Assembly (NCBI GenBank): GCA_013399015.1
Contig: VWZX01009108.1
Location: 3,092,822-3,156,821 of the forward strand
Reading direction: 5' to 3'
From: Galbula dea
Lineage: Eukaryota; Chordata; Aves; Piciformes; Galbulidae
DNA length: 64,000 nucleotides
Below, one piece after another: positions 25,772 through 38,986 of the stretch. Below the pieces are notes generated by a model that saw only the letters and a program-made list of their open reading frames with translations, made no database searches and was not told where the DNA came from. The position numbers were made by a program, and so were the translations under genes. Each line of letters opens with the position of its first letter. Within the stretch, counting starts at the first letter, position 1.

Positions 25772-25787
25772 CCATGAATATTCATGG
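25772..25787. promoter_or_regulatory. 16-bp perfect palindrome containing ATGAATATTCAT
   Basis: CCATGAATATTCATGG is its own reverse complement. The inner 12 bases have the layout of a POU-dimer palindrome with A in place of C in each half. Function is inferred only. Confidence 0.35.
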
Positions 25788-26836
25788 CACTGGTAAACAC
25801 AATTTATATGGAAAACAAGAAATGAATCTGAGGTCTTTCATTTGTCATTTTGAACTCAAGTAGTGAGAGCCCTGTGAACAGGGACATTTATCAGGGAGCT
25901 TTTGCTTGGGTTTTTTTGGCTTTGTTTGGCTCTAATGAATTTTCATTCAATAAGCAAAGGATATATGACTGGCCAGTAAGCCTAATGGTGAGATGTGTTT
26001 ATATACAATGTAATATATATGAAGCATATCAATCAAATTGTACTATTTTATATGTTATATTAATTATTGCTTAAACATAAAAGACTTTCACAAGTGTTGA
26101 GCTTCATGTAAGAATGTACAAAGAGAAGAGAGATCTGGTAGGAATTTCTACTGCTCTGAGTGACCCTACTAGGATCAGCAGAGATGGTAGGTGACTGATT
26201 GTAATTTCTTCCTTGGCTGTGGTCTTCTGGATACTGCTTATATATTCACCAATCTCAGAGCTGCCTGCTGAGTCCCTGTGCAACAGGTGAGTGAAGGAGA
26301 GATTTATTTCCTCTGTGTGTTTAGATAGATACATGGAAGAAGGGAAAGTGAGAAGAAACTAGAGGAGCAATAGAAGCACAAGGTAGATTTCTCATGCAGC
26401 CTCTGGCCTGTACAAGGAGTTAAATAAGATTAGTTGTTAGGTGACACATGTAACTGATTTTAGCTATCCATGCTCACTTATTTTACAAGGTGAAATCCTC
26501 CTGAGAGCTCTCTGTTTCATGCTGCAAAGCAGACTAGCTACTATCTTCTCCTTCCATGCACATTAGCTAGGAAAAGAGTTTCAGGAGCAGAATGTCTGGG
26601 GATGTTTGCACTGTGTCAGGTATGATGGGACCTGGATCCTGGCTGGGACCTTTTTTACCCTGTTACAACTTTTTCCATTAGTGCAAACAATCCTGTGCTT
26701 TCATGACACATTTGTACTTTGAAATATTCTAGTTCCCCTCACTGGAAGATACTTTCTTCTGAACTTTATTTAAATGTCTGTTGTAGCAAGGAGTTTCATC
26801 CAGAAAGATTTTTCACAAGATATCTTCATTTTAGAA

Positions 26837-26990
26837 GTCATAGAATTGTAGATCAGTCCTTCTTATGCTGGGGACTCCAGAGCTGGACACAGGACTGAAG
26901 GTGAGGAAGAATCACCTCCCTCAACCTGCTGGCCATGCTTCTTTTGATGCAACCCAGAATACAGTCTTCTGGGAAAACAAGAAATTCCCA
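26837..26990 (-). mobile_element. CR1 LINE fragment, internal part of the 3' region
   Basis: The + strand carries CTTATGCTGGGGACTCCAGA, GCTGGACACAGGACT, AGAATCACCTCCCTCAACCT and GCTGGCCATGCTTCTTTTGA followed by TGCAACCCAGAATAC. This is the well-known segment of CR1 lying upstream of its extreme 3' end, in reverse complement. The usual stretch between the two parts (around the sequence for a GTGGGGTCTCACCAGAGC-like block) is shortened, so the copy carries internal deletions. Confidence 0.88.
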
Positions 26991-29866
26991 GGTGTGAGCT
27001 TTCCACACTGGTAAGACTCTAAACAGAGTGTTGGAGATGGAGGAGAAAAAGTTGTTTTCATTAAGTGTAATTATCTTGATTCTTTGTAAAAAAAAAATCA
27101 CTTTCAGCACATGCTCTGTGTTAGTCCTTTTGCAATCAGTAGTAAGTTGTTACTACAGATATGAGTAGGAATTATTTCAGGCTAATGACCTCACCCACTT
27201 CTAACCCAGGAGTTTCTGTTGTGTTGTGATAGGACCATAAAATTGGGCTACTGATGCATGTAAATGCTATCTAAAGTTTACAGTTGAGGACATGGATCTC
27301 AATTGATCCAGAATCTAATCCTGTGACAATTTAAATCTGTGTCAAAGCTTCCATTGACTTCAGTCAGCACATGATCAGGTCAACAATTGAGTACTTGTGC
27401 TAAGGACCAGTAGCCTGTAACATCACACTCCAGCTCCTGATTATCAGTTTCCTCTTTCAGCAATTAGTCATACTGTTAAAAACAGATAATTAAAACAAGA
27501 CATGTCCAAGAAGAGAAGTAACTTCTGAAGTGCCAGGCTCCCTATGGAGTTGTTTGTGCAGGAGTGCTAATGAGGGCAGAAGTACCCAGTGAGGCTGAAC
27601 AGAAGAAAGAGAGATCTGATAGAGAAGTAAGTTGGGGAAAGCATCACAATGTTTTTGTTCTTTGTGCATTGGTGGAGGTCTGTAACTATAGTAGGAGAAA
27701 AGACATGGAATAAGTGATTACAGTTCTAGAGTACATTGGAGTGAGCTTTTATCTCCCTGTGGAGATACTTGTAATTGTAATTTCCTGCTTCTGGACCTTC
27801 TGGCTTCAGAGGGCTCCTGTTTAGTCCTGCTGGACAGTCTGGTGTGGTGCTTTGGCAACCTGGAGCCCAACATGCTAATTTGGGTGGGGTTCATCTTTGA
27901 ACTAACAAGAAAGTTGTTAACAACCCAAAAGTTGTGCAAGCTACAGTGAAACCAGACTTTTTCAGATATCTTTAAAAATTGTCATTCTAGCTAAAGGAGG
28001 AGGGAGGGGTAGAGCTAATTCTGCACAGGGGGCTTGGGAACAAGAGGACAGAAATACAGCAGTTAGTGTGCAAGAAAAGAGAACAGAAAAGTGCAAGGAA
28101 TCCCAGCTAACACAGAAGTGAATCCTGCTTCTCTCTCTACACTGAGTTATATGCCACTAAGATTATTTTTCCCCCAGTTGCTATGATGGCAGTGCAATAG
28201 CTGAGGTTGGTTGACATGCAGAACTCTAGAAAGGGCTTGAGGCATCCTGCCTGCAGAAGCTGTGTTCAAGGAGTGAAGATGACTTTTGAGGCAGGGCTTC
28301 AGAAACTGGGGAGACCCTCCTGGTAGAATTGTGGGAAAGTATTTCTAGAACAACAACAAAGCATTTGCTCTTAAATGGGAGAGAAGTGTGGAGCACCATC
28401 AAAGGAGGACAAGGATTGAAAGGGAAACATATGTCTAAAACATATGGGTCAAGTTTATTTGAAAGGAAAACTTGTTTGCTTTTGATTCTTTCTAACATTT
28501 CCCATGGAGCAAATATAGCTGCCACATTTTTGGCAAAGGGGATCTTATCCTAAACCTGAAACACTTAAATACACAGACTTACATAAATATGGTCTCCATT
28601 AGTTTCAGCCTTGTGACTTCTAACTCCTGCCTTTCTCTAGTTATTTTTTATTATCTTCTCCTATTGGCTGTATTTTGAGTTTAAAATGGGATTGTTAATA
28701 AAAACAATGTTGTTTTTGTTGGCTTTTTTGAAAGAGAAAGAAGGACAAGGTGGTTAAAAGAAGTTTTCTGCTGTGGTTATTCTGTGTGCAAAGCCCTGCA
28801 GGAGCAGGAGCACTGCTGCTAGGCTGTGCTGTAAAAACTTGCTGTAAGGTGCAGTGGACCTGAAACCACCTGAGCTTTGTACTTATTGAAAGTCAGTCTT
28901 GAAACTGGTTGGCTGCTGCAGAAAAGATTTGGGTAGCAGGAACTCAGCAGTCCTCTCTGGCTGAGCTTTCCAAACAATATCCACTAGCAGAGTTGAAATT
29001 TGAAGATGGGATAAGATGAAGTCAGATCATGGCCTATTCACTGAACCATTCTGGTTCCAGTGCTTTCCCTGGACTGGAAGAAAGCACTTCCTAGCCACCC
29101 CCAAATACTGAGGCTGAACACTCAGCACTCTCTTTGATTCAATTCATTTTGTTTATTTTTAACTAAACATCTGACACACTTGTGCCTCACTCTGGTGAAG
29201 AGCTCTCCCTGATGTCAGTGGGAGCTTCACCACCTCCAGCATGAGAAGCTCAAGATCAATAGAAGAATGCCTGAGAGCTGGCCAGGCTTGCATTCCACTC
29301 TTCCTAAGCATATGATAGCTGGGAAAGCAAACAATCCACTGAGACCTAATCAAGTTAAGTGCATTTAAAACACTGATTGTGACTGTCATCAGGGGATTAC
29401 AGTCAACAGAATTGATACAAACCTTTCAAAGCCTTGCTGAAAAAGATGGGCAAGCTCCTAGCTAGAGTAACACAGCCTCTGGCCTGCAGCAGAATGTTTT
29501 CAGTCCTCTGCTCTGTATTTTTCTTACCTTGATGTGTACTGAAATAGATCCACATGTATATACTTGTCTACAAACACATAGATATTGATTTTATTTTTAG
29601 AAGCACCAAAAGTTGACTCTTACTGAAAGTACAGACACTGCTGATACCTGTTTCCCTGAGCTCACAGGTTTGGATCCCCTATCATCATGCTGTCTAGTGC
29701 TTGGCTAGATTTAGGTGAAGAATATGTCTTGTATGTCAAAGTGTTTGCCTTCCCCTCCATGCAGATGCTCTTCTTGCCTTTCTATGTGTGTTGCAATACT
29801 TTTAATGACTGAAATGAGATAGCAGTGACAAACACAGGGACAACTGCCAACATTGGCTTGGCATTG

Positions 29867-29920
29867 TTTCCTTTCTTTCTCCTGCCCCCCCCAAAAAAGG
29901 GAGGGAGAGAAAGAACAGAG
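29867..29920. repeat. Pyrimidine tract joined to purine tract
   Basis: A pyrimidine-rich block with C8 at 29885-29892 switches abruptly at 29893 to a purine-rich block (A6 then GGGAGGGAGAGAAAG). The two halves are partly complementary, so the strand could fold into an imperfect hairpin. Confidence 0.7.
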
Positions 29921-32099
29921 GCTTTGGCTGTTTGCCAGTTTGCTTGGTGATTTGCAGACAGCAGACAGATCTGCCTGTGAAGATGGATGTTGCAGGCACT
30001 TATTAGTGCATAGTGCCACTGACAGATCTCAAGACAGCTGACTGCCTTTTCCTGAGAGAACATTGGTTCCCCACCTTTGGAAATGAAGTGACTGGAGCTT
30101 GCCTTGTTGTAAGCAGATACTAGATGACTCCTCCTCAAGTCAAACAAGGAATGCATCCACAGTGGGGCTCTCAGGGCACTCTATATCCTAAAATCTAATT
30201 TTGTTATTTTTACAGGACTATGTCCATGCTTTGAGTGACTGATAAGGAAGTAAAAGGTTGTGTTTTACACCTATTGAGATGAAACCCCCTGCCACTGCTG
30301 GGCTGCTTAAATGAAAGGAAGCATACCAATTCTTTAAATAGTTTCTCACAGCTGGGGCTAGACTAGAGCTGAGAGGTTCAGTAGAGAGACATGGAGGCAA
30401 TGTTTGTGGGCAGCTCTCATGTAAAATGGAGTTGGTTTTCTGTATTGAACTTGGTGATTGCTGGACTTTGGGTTTACAGATTGTGAAGTCTCCTTAGCTC
30501 TGGATCTAAGATGGCAAAACTATTAGCTGTGTTGGAGATTTCTATTACCTGGAGCAATGGAAATCAGTTTTTCTCTGAAGAGTGAACTGAGTTTTAGGGT
30601 TCCTGAGATTTGGGTCTCATCTTGATTCACTTTAGTTCAGATACATACATTCTGATGTCATAACTATCTTACCAATTTTATTTTGTCAGTATTGGCTTTC
30701 AGCTTTTCAGCTAAAGACAGATTGAAGAAATTTCATTCCTGCTAACCTAAAGATATGTAGGCATTATGAGCTACCTCTAGGAGCCATAATAATTGTTATG
30801 AGCCTTTTCTAGTGAGACTTCTTCCCAGACATTCCTAGATTTTGCTTAGGAAATATGGTTTCCACAATAATTTGAGATCTGTCAGACTCCCTTCTCAGTC
30901 TTGTTCTGACTGCAGGACAGAGTAAAGCTGAAGGATGGCCTTCTCCTAAGAAGAACCCAGGATCAAAATAGCATCTTTCTCACAGAAATGGGTAAGAGAG
31001 TTTTTACAGGCACTGCCAACAGCATTCCTGGCTCAGAGCATTTCTATTTATCTGACTTTTCTAAAAGCACTGAATTCAGTTCTGAATTTGAAAGCATTCA
31101 AAAAAAAATCCCTGGAGATCCAAATTTGATGATGCACTTAGAAGATCCAGTAGGCATTCCAGATCCATCTTCTGTTTGAGTTGCTCAGAATATTAAGCAT
31201 CAAGATGCCAAATTATTAGATCCTGGCAGTGTTCCCATTTGCCTAGCAAAGCACTTCTGTCATAATTAATGTGGCAAGGCTTCTCTCTGTAGGGAAAATA
31301 TTTATGGGATCTGCAGAGCCCACAAAATGAACCAGAATAAAAGAATTCTGTCGAGTTTGGCTATGCAAATTGGGGACATATGGTTGGTGTGGCTGAAGCT
31401 GGCAAAATCCTTCCAAGCCTCATTTCTACCTTGTCTTACTGCCATCCATCACACTTCCACATAGTGGCAGGAGATGTCAGCAGAAGCTGTTGCTGCACCT
31501 TCAAATAAACTTGGTGTGTGTTCTGTGCTCAGGTGAAAGTCTAGCTCAAAGCAAAGAAATCAGAGTAGAAAGAAGTAACACTGAGTTCTGTTAGTATCTC
31601 TCTCTACCTTGTCTCTGTATAAGCACTTAATCCAAATAGTTCTGAATTTCTGGCTATACTAACTTCTTTGGGAAGTTCTGAGGCCAAACTGATGCATAAA
31701 TCTGTTCTAAATGTGGAATAATCCCAGTAAAATCACCATGAAAAAGAACAGAGTGTGGCCTAGTATTTCCAGGTTAAGTAAATCATACTGGAAAGGCAAT
31801 TAAAACTTTCTGTTGATTATTTTTATGCTTTCCTTTTTAAAAATCTACATTTAGGAGAACTAATAATACTGTAGGTTATTTCAGAATGTTTTTCTCAGCA
31901 CGTAAAATAGCTAGTGAAAAGATAGGTTAAAGGCTGCCCCAAATTACAAATGCTCATAATTGTTTATTTAAAAGCCAGTGTTTACATCACTGGAAAGACA
32001 TTGGCTTTTGGGAGTGTGAAATGATGAGAGTTGTAAACAGAAGCATCTTTCATTGTCAGAGGAGCTTTACTACAGAAGCTTGTTCAATCAGTGCTGGTT

Positions 32100-32180
32100 C
32101 CTTCTCATTAAGTGGTGTCATTTAATTACAGCTTCAGGTGAAGCAAAATGATTTGCAGTAACCATGTCAATTTAATTAGC
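32100..32180. promoter_or_regulatory. Candidate enhancer: paired TTTAATTA with an E-box
   Basis: TTTAATTA occurs at 32121-32128 and 32171-32178, exactly 50 bp apart, each preceded by TCA or TCAA, with a CAGGTG E-box at 32135-32140 between them. The grouping is of the kind seen in conserved developmental enhancers. Conservation could not be tested here. Confidence 0.3.
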
Positions 32181-35100
32181 ATGATACAAATATAAGCCTT
32201 GTGTTTTTTTTGTTTCCCATTGCATAATGCATGGACCTGACCTCTTTAAACATGTTTACTTTTATTGACATTTTAATTTGCTGCCCAGGCACAGTTTCTC
32301 TGTGCAGTGATTCCCATAGAAATGACAGACAAATGATCATGTCACTCAGACTGGGAGCCACAGAAAATTACATTGCTGGTCCCTTCTTGCTTGGGGTAAA
32401 AACATCCTTAAAAATCTTTAATACATGTAGGAGAATGAGAGAGAAGGGCATGGAGGACTGCTCTGAAGTTAGGGCTGTGTGTTTTAGCTTGACCTGGTAG
32501 GTAAGGTACAGGTGCAGAGGTAATGAGGTTCCTGACAGAGCTTCCTGATCACTGCTGGGGAAGAAATTGCAAAGCAGACACTGCTGCTCTCAGAGTAGAA
32601 CTTAGACACATTTCTCTCTTTTATTTTTAAAATCAGCCATGGGTAAAGATAATCTAGCATTGGAGCATCTCTTCCACCATCTCTGACTTTTTCCCTCATT
32701 GAAGTTTGTAGATACTTTTGGAAAGTCTTTGATGTATAAGGTCATGGATGATTTAATCTCTTATATTTATTCCCCTGTGTCACATGGAACAGACAACCTT
32801 GAAAAAAATAAGGAAACCTAACATTTATTTTTCCATTATTTAAACCTTTTTTTATCCTGTTCTTACCACTGGACAGTGCAAATCAGTTCCATCTCTCATT
32901 CTCTGAGGAGGGCTGCTAGACTCTACTGCTGTATGAGGAAACCCTAAGCTCCCCCTCCCAACATCAGTTTTATTATTAAATCATGGTGAAAACACCTGTA
33001 TTCCCCAAGAAGCTGGGTACAGGATTGAAAACTGAAATGCAGGTTCTTTTTGCCATCTAACTTTGGATCAGTTTTTCAGAAGGTTACCTTTCTGAGATTC
33101 CTAAGGAGAGATGATAAGGTAGCCAACACAGGATGAGTGTCTGTCTCTTCTTAGAATACAATCTTGTATTGCATTCTTTTCTAGATGTTTTTTTTAAGCT
33201 GTCTTAGTACCTTTTAAAATCTGGGAAGCTTTGTCTGGGATTTTGGAAGTCTTTCTTTTTATGGCCAATGTAAGAAGCTGTAACAGGAAGAGTTGTGTTT
33301 CTCAGGTTAGCTACTCTAGATGCACAGTCACCCCAGATAACTGGCCTTTTCTTAAATCATTACAGAATAGTTGCCAAGTCTGCCTGGCAAAATTGTTTCT
33401 CAAACTCCTCTTTTCTCTTGGAGGATGATAGACAGAAAAGGCCAGAGTGTCTTTTTCTCAGCCACTGCAAAAATTGCTTTCCCCCTGGAAGCAGCAGAAT
33501 TTTGTAGCATGCCCTGAATGATCAGTGCTGCTCCTCTGGCTAAAACTAATTTTCCTATTGCACAGTTTGAAGGCATTTGAAAAGCCCCAGTGTTCCTTCA
33601 AGTAGGAATATGCTCTGAAATGCTGTTACAAAAACCAGCAATCCAGAAGGATTGGAGAAAGTAGAAATTCACAGTAAAAATGAGAGAAATTGAAGAGACC
33701 AACCTGCATGTTACCACAGCTCTTCTAATGATAGGGCAGCAAAAGAAAATGTTGAGCTGAATTTTGCCAACATCCACTGTATAAGTCAGTCTAATTTGTC
33801 ACAACATCAGAACATAAACAAAAATAATTTACTCAGCAAAGCAGTGATCCCCTCTGCATGAGGCATAAACACTTAAGAATAAAGTGGTGTTGCCTTTTGG
33901 GAGGAGTGAGCAGCATTGTGTGTTGCCAGTATGAAAGCTATCTGTGTGTGAAAGTTTTAACAGAGTTGATAACTGCAATCAGAACTTCATTTCATGACAG
34001 TATAGTGCCAGCCAAAGTGGTCAGTCTGTGAATCTGATGCTTTCAGACTGGAAAAGCCTTGGCTGGAAATGAATGTGTCTAAAGACTACTTTTGTTTCAT
34101 AGGGCACAAAGAAGATGAAAATGTTATCAGTTCAAACACCACCAACATAAGGGTTAGGAAGTATGAATATTCTATTAACAGCTTTGAACTGGACAAGTGA
34201 CCATGTCTGCTAGATTGCCAGCTATGTGTTTCACTATCACAAAACCTATTCTGTTTGTAGCAAAGGCTGATCTATTATGCCACATTCATATATTTATCAT
34301 TTTGCAATAGCATCCCTAGGACAGTTCCTGGTCTGTCACAGAAGCAAAAACTGGAGGCTAGCATTGTAAATGAAAGCAGAACATTTAGGAGGAGTCTGAA
34401 CTCTCTTTGCCTTATGAGTCTCATGAATATACCAAGATATGGTTGGTCCATTGGAATAGATAAATGAAGTATAGAATACAGCAGGTGAAAGATCCTTTTC
34501 CTTTAAGTTTTCAAAAATGTCCAGTTCTGATGATAGAAGCTGATTTTTAGGTGAGATGCAGCCTAAAGCCTCTCAGCTATGGTCATTTGAAAATGTCTTT
34601 CTTGCTCCTTTTCAGATGTTTTTAGGTTTTAATATCATATTGCCTTTGCTACCTCAGATCTCTATCTTCCCAAAATCCTTTCTGTAGCTGCTATTCTACA
34701 AGCATCTCTGCTCTTGCCTCTAATACTATTTCTGTGAAATGTTATATAGCTCCTTCTTTCCAATAATGGAAAAACCTTCATTGTTGTGGTGTTTATAGCT
34801 CAGGATTATTAGGAGCTGAGTTTGGCTGAAATTCTTGGCAAAATGATGTGCTCAGTGAAGAGTACAACTTTGAGGCAGCCAAAGAAATTAATATGTCAAA
34901 TTTTAATTTAAGAAAGAATTTGAACAACCTGAAAAGGAAACAGAGCTTTTCAGTTTATAAAAGAAGTTTGGGAGTTTGATTTTTTTGGCTTCTTTTGGCT
35001 TTTGGTTTTGTTTTTTTCCCCCTAAGAAAAAATCACTCCATCCAGTAACCTTTTTTTCCTGCCTTCTGGTAAGCAACATCTCCCCAAAACTTTTATGTTG

Positions 35101-35837
35101 ACAGTAATAATTTTACCTTTCTTAGTGGTTTAGTCTGACCAGCAAACCCCAAATCAATTACTCATGAAGTGCTATTTCTGAGCTTTTCTTTTTTTGATAT
35201 CCTTTAAAAATGCTTTGAGTTCTTTTTGTGATCTGAAGGATCCTACTGGGGCAACTGCTGTCTTTGCTCTTGTATTCCTGCTCTTCCCAGACTGTAGGGG
35301 TCTTGGGCACTGAGGTTTTTTCCAAGTCACCTCCTGTTGCCAGAAAACAGTTAGTTTCCAAGTGTGATGGAAACCAACTGTCCTCAAATAAGAAAGACAA
35401 AATTACCAAGATCTTGAAGAGAGTCAACAAAGTCTGCTCCATTTCATTTCTGCCATGGAACTAGACTCTAGATTAATTGAGGAGATTGATCTGAATAGTA
35501 AAGGGATAACTGGGGTCTGGTGTTTACTGAAGTTCCAGATTTTAGATCAGATGTTCTTGCAGCTCTTTTAAAAAGCCCCATTAGGGCCACATTTCAAAGT
35601 CCCTAGCAAGACTGAGAGATGAAGGAAGTGAGAGAGGTGGAGAGAAAATCAAGGTGGAAAACCCCCAGCATCTCAGTGCTGGATGGAGACAGAGCTGTGG
35701 AGAGCAGTGTCTTCTGTCATCACAGATGTGCATCTTTTGGCAGAGCAATAAATAACATTTCTTTTGAAACTTCCTCTTTGAGTTTCCAAGTTCTTAGCAA
35801 TCAAGTGGGTTTATATCAGCAGCAGCATTTTCAAAGA

Positions 35838-35940
35838 AGAAGGATGAGGAGCAGAGAGGTTAAGAGGCCTTGTCCACAAGGTGGTTTCATATCCAGGAAT
35901 AGCTTCCTCTCCACTGCACTGTGCTGTGACACAGTGTTGC
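35838..35940 (-). mobile_element. MIR-type SINE relic, reverse orientation
   Basis: GAGGAGCAGAGAGGTTAAGA then GGCCTTGTCCACAAGGTGG and ATCCAGGAATAG parallel the reverse complement of MIR (GCACAGAGAGGTTAAGTGAC, TTGCCCAAGGTCAC, a GGGATTCGAACCC-like block). It explains the open frames that cross this region on both strands, which should not be read as genes. Confidence 0.6.
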
Positions 35941-36257
35941 TATATAGAGAGGAGCTTACTGTGCATCTGTAGTACATTATGCAGCTGCAGAGAGCATTCA
36001 GCTTGTGAGACTGCAACAGCACAGATAATCTAAACATAGAAGAGATGGAAAAAGTCAAGTGATAAAACCTGCATCTATTTAACCTTCCCCAGCAAAGCAG
36101 CAAAATCAAAAATCTGTATCCTAGGTGGTAGCACAAAAATCTTCTAAAACCTAGACTCAAGCAGTACCTACAAGAACAAAAAGAAGCAATGTTAAGTAGG
36201 AACCTGAGTAGGTGCAATGTCTATATTCTGATTCAAACATTCTCTTTCTAGCAAGAC

Positions 36258-36269
36258 AAAAAAAAAAAA
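36258..36269. repeat. A12 homopolymer
   Basis: Twelve consecutive A. I see no SINE body or processed pseudogene upstream that would make this a retrotransposed tail. Confidence 0.85.
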
Positions 36270-37737
36270 TCTCTAAAATGAATGTATACTTATTATGATG
36301 AGGCAGGATATAGGAACAACAAAGTGAGACATTGCCTCCAAACCTTCTGCAGACATTAGAAATTAAGATGTTGACCAGACAAATCCATAAACTGGTAAAG
36401 AAAACCTTGCTTCCAGCAAAGCTAGGGCTTCAATGGCAAACTGCAGCCACATGGACATGATTAGCTCTACCACTGTTAGGGACTGAGGAACTTAATATGT
36501 CCAAAAAGCAGAGTATTAGAGATGAGCAAGAGCAGGCTGTTGTTCTTGAGGAGCAGACATTGCAGAGCTCTTTGTGTTCCATAATGTATTGTGTCACATT
36601 GAGAGCATATCTTTAGATTCCTGGTCATCTTTCTGGTGGTCATTTCCTTTAATTAAAGATTAAATTAACCCTTCCTGCTACATCTACTCAACTCACTCAA
36701 ACTCTTCTAGTAGTTTTCTAACTGTTCCCTGTGAAATTCATTTCTCTGTAAAGGCCTTTGTTGGGCAGTGAAATAGTGTGACAGCTCTAGAATGGCAGGG
36801 GATAGGTTGTTCCACAGCAAATTACACCCTCTCCTCAAAGCAAGTGATTTGGGAGTCTAAACCCTTCTAGTTTCCCCTACACTATCACACATCTTTAATT
36901 AGATGGAAGATATTGAAGGCATTAATAACCTGCTTTTTGTAATGTGAGTGTACACAATCCAAACTATCATGGAAATCCCTGGTTTTGTGTATGAATCATG
37001 TGAAGGAAAGCACCATGGGATCAGTCTCTAAGAGAATTGTCTTGAAAAGAATTGAAATGCTGTTGCTTCAGCAGTGTTAAGTTGGCACATCCTGATGTCA
37101 AATCTCCTCTTGAGTCTTCAGACCAATGCAATTTTATTTATCTATAGCTTTCCCATGGATTTGCTTTTTTTGGAAGGCAGGGCAAGTTCCTGCTGGTTTG
37201 TGTAGCCCCATGCCTGAGGCAGTGATGCCAGCCCTTAATCACATTACCAAGCTGCCACAAATGGGAAAGAGAAACCTAATGCAAGCTTTTGGCTGAGAGT
37301 CATGAGCTGAAGATAAAGCACTTCCTGGCTCCCTAATGGCTTTACTTCTTTTCAAGGGGAAAAAAATAGCAGTGCTTTTATCAGCTTTGAAGGTCAGGTA
37401 GTAAAATATGGAGGTTAAGCAGTTTTACTTGAATTTTGGAGCTGGTATCAGAAATTCCCATTCAAGGGCTGGATGGAATGACATAAGCAGTCAGTTCTGC
37501 CTGTTATGGATCTTGGCACTGGAACACAAGTCAAGAGATAAATCATGTGAGTGGTTTGGATCAGTAGGGAATTCTGCTCTTCTTACCTTCTTTGATGGTG
37601 CTGTTATCTGGCTGTGTATGCAGACATGGGGGGGGAAAAAGTGGTTTTTTTCTAACCTCACAATTACCTTTATACTACTTCAGTATCTTTTTCTGCATGT
37701 GATTTTCTGTTCTCTTAAATAAGCTCCCTTCTTCTGT

Positions 37738-37815
37738 GTAGTTTGGGTGGGTTTTTTGTGGTTGTTGTGGTGTTTGGTTTTGATTTGTTTTGGGTTTGCA
37801 TGGGGTTTTTTGGTA
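37738..37815. repeat. G/T-rich low-complexity tract
   Basis: About 75 bases are almost only G and T on the + strand (runs such as GGGTGGGTTTTTTGTGGTTG). It is low-complexity intron sequence and would give an A/C-rich strand opposite. Confidence 0.8.
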
Positions 37816-38969
37816 ATTACATATTTGTAGTCCAAGTTGAGCTTCACCAGGGTAAGTTTTCCATCAATTCTTCATCTGTCATCTCAGCTCTTCTCAGTGG
37901 GGATGTCTCCTTTTAAAGTTAGAAGTTAAAGACAAATTCCAGAACCACTCCAAAACAGGTAAACCCCCTGGTAATACCTCAGGTTTGTTGATTTCCACAT
38001 TGGATTCCTGTCCAGTTAGAAATGATCAAAAGCTACAAACATGTAGTTCCATTAAGCCAACAAAATTTGAACTACAGTTCCTTGCTTCTGTTGGGAAAAA
38101 GGTAACACCAGTGGCCACTACAACTCTGTGAGCTGTGGAGGTGTCATTCCTCTGTCCTCCTGTCTCTCCACTGGACTCAGAGATGGGGTAGGGAGTCCTC
38201 TGGTTCCTGCCTGAAATTTGGGAGTTTTTCCTGTTCTCCTGCCTTGCTACTGAATTCTGTATTACAATGAACAAATCTCATGGGTTCATGGCTTTTTCTG
38301 TTAATATAACAGCACTGAACTCTTTAATGAGACTGGTATGGGCCTGAATTTGTTGATGATTGTGATGATAAAGCCCATATAAAGCCACTGCTGTGGCTGA
38401 TTGGTTGCTACTACTTTGGAATTAGACCAAGGATTAGAGAATGCAGTTGTTCTTCCTGGATTTGACACCAGCAAGAACTGATAGCAAACCAAACTTGGCT
38501 TTCCTGCTGCCTCTTCTGCCTTGGCACACTGACCATTCTATTTGCTAAACTAATTTCTACTAACCTTCCTATTTGTTCCTGAGCTCTTAAATGTATAGTG
38601 CAAGGCCCATAGCTGGTGAGGAAGCCTTCTAGTAAAGGACAAGTGTATTTCAGAAGGGATTTGTCTGCTCCTTTTTTAAGCAGCCTGTGTTTTCCAACAA
38701 CCTTGGCAAATAGAAGCTGGCATTCTAGCAGAGCAGTGTTGTAGTAGTTGGCTTATCTTGCTCTGGGAATGACCCACAGGTTCCTTTGATTGTCTTCCCA
38801 TTTTTTGTGGGTGTCTGAGCATTGATCTGTGGCTCTGTCTGGGAGGTTCAAATCTGTATCACATGATTAACCAAGTCATCTTCAAACAGTTCTTGCTCTT
38901 TGCTGCAGGGAGGATTCCAGCCATTTTATGCCTGACACATATCTGTGCTTAAGGACCAGTGTAACTGGA

Positions 38970-38986
38970 AAATAATAATAATAATA
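38970..38986. repeat. (AAT)n microsatellite
   Basis: About five copies of AAT in a row. It is short and intronic. Confidence 0.9.

Noticed and set aside
29782..30156. Overlapping open frames on the - strand, 124, 102 and 65 codons
   Set aside because: Several frames are open together across the polypurine/polypyrimidine block, which points to composition rather than coding.
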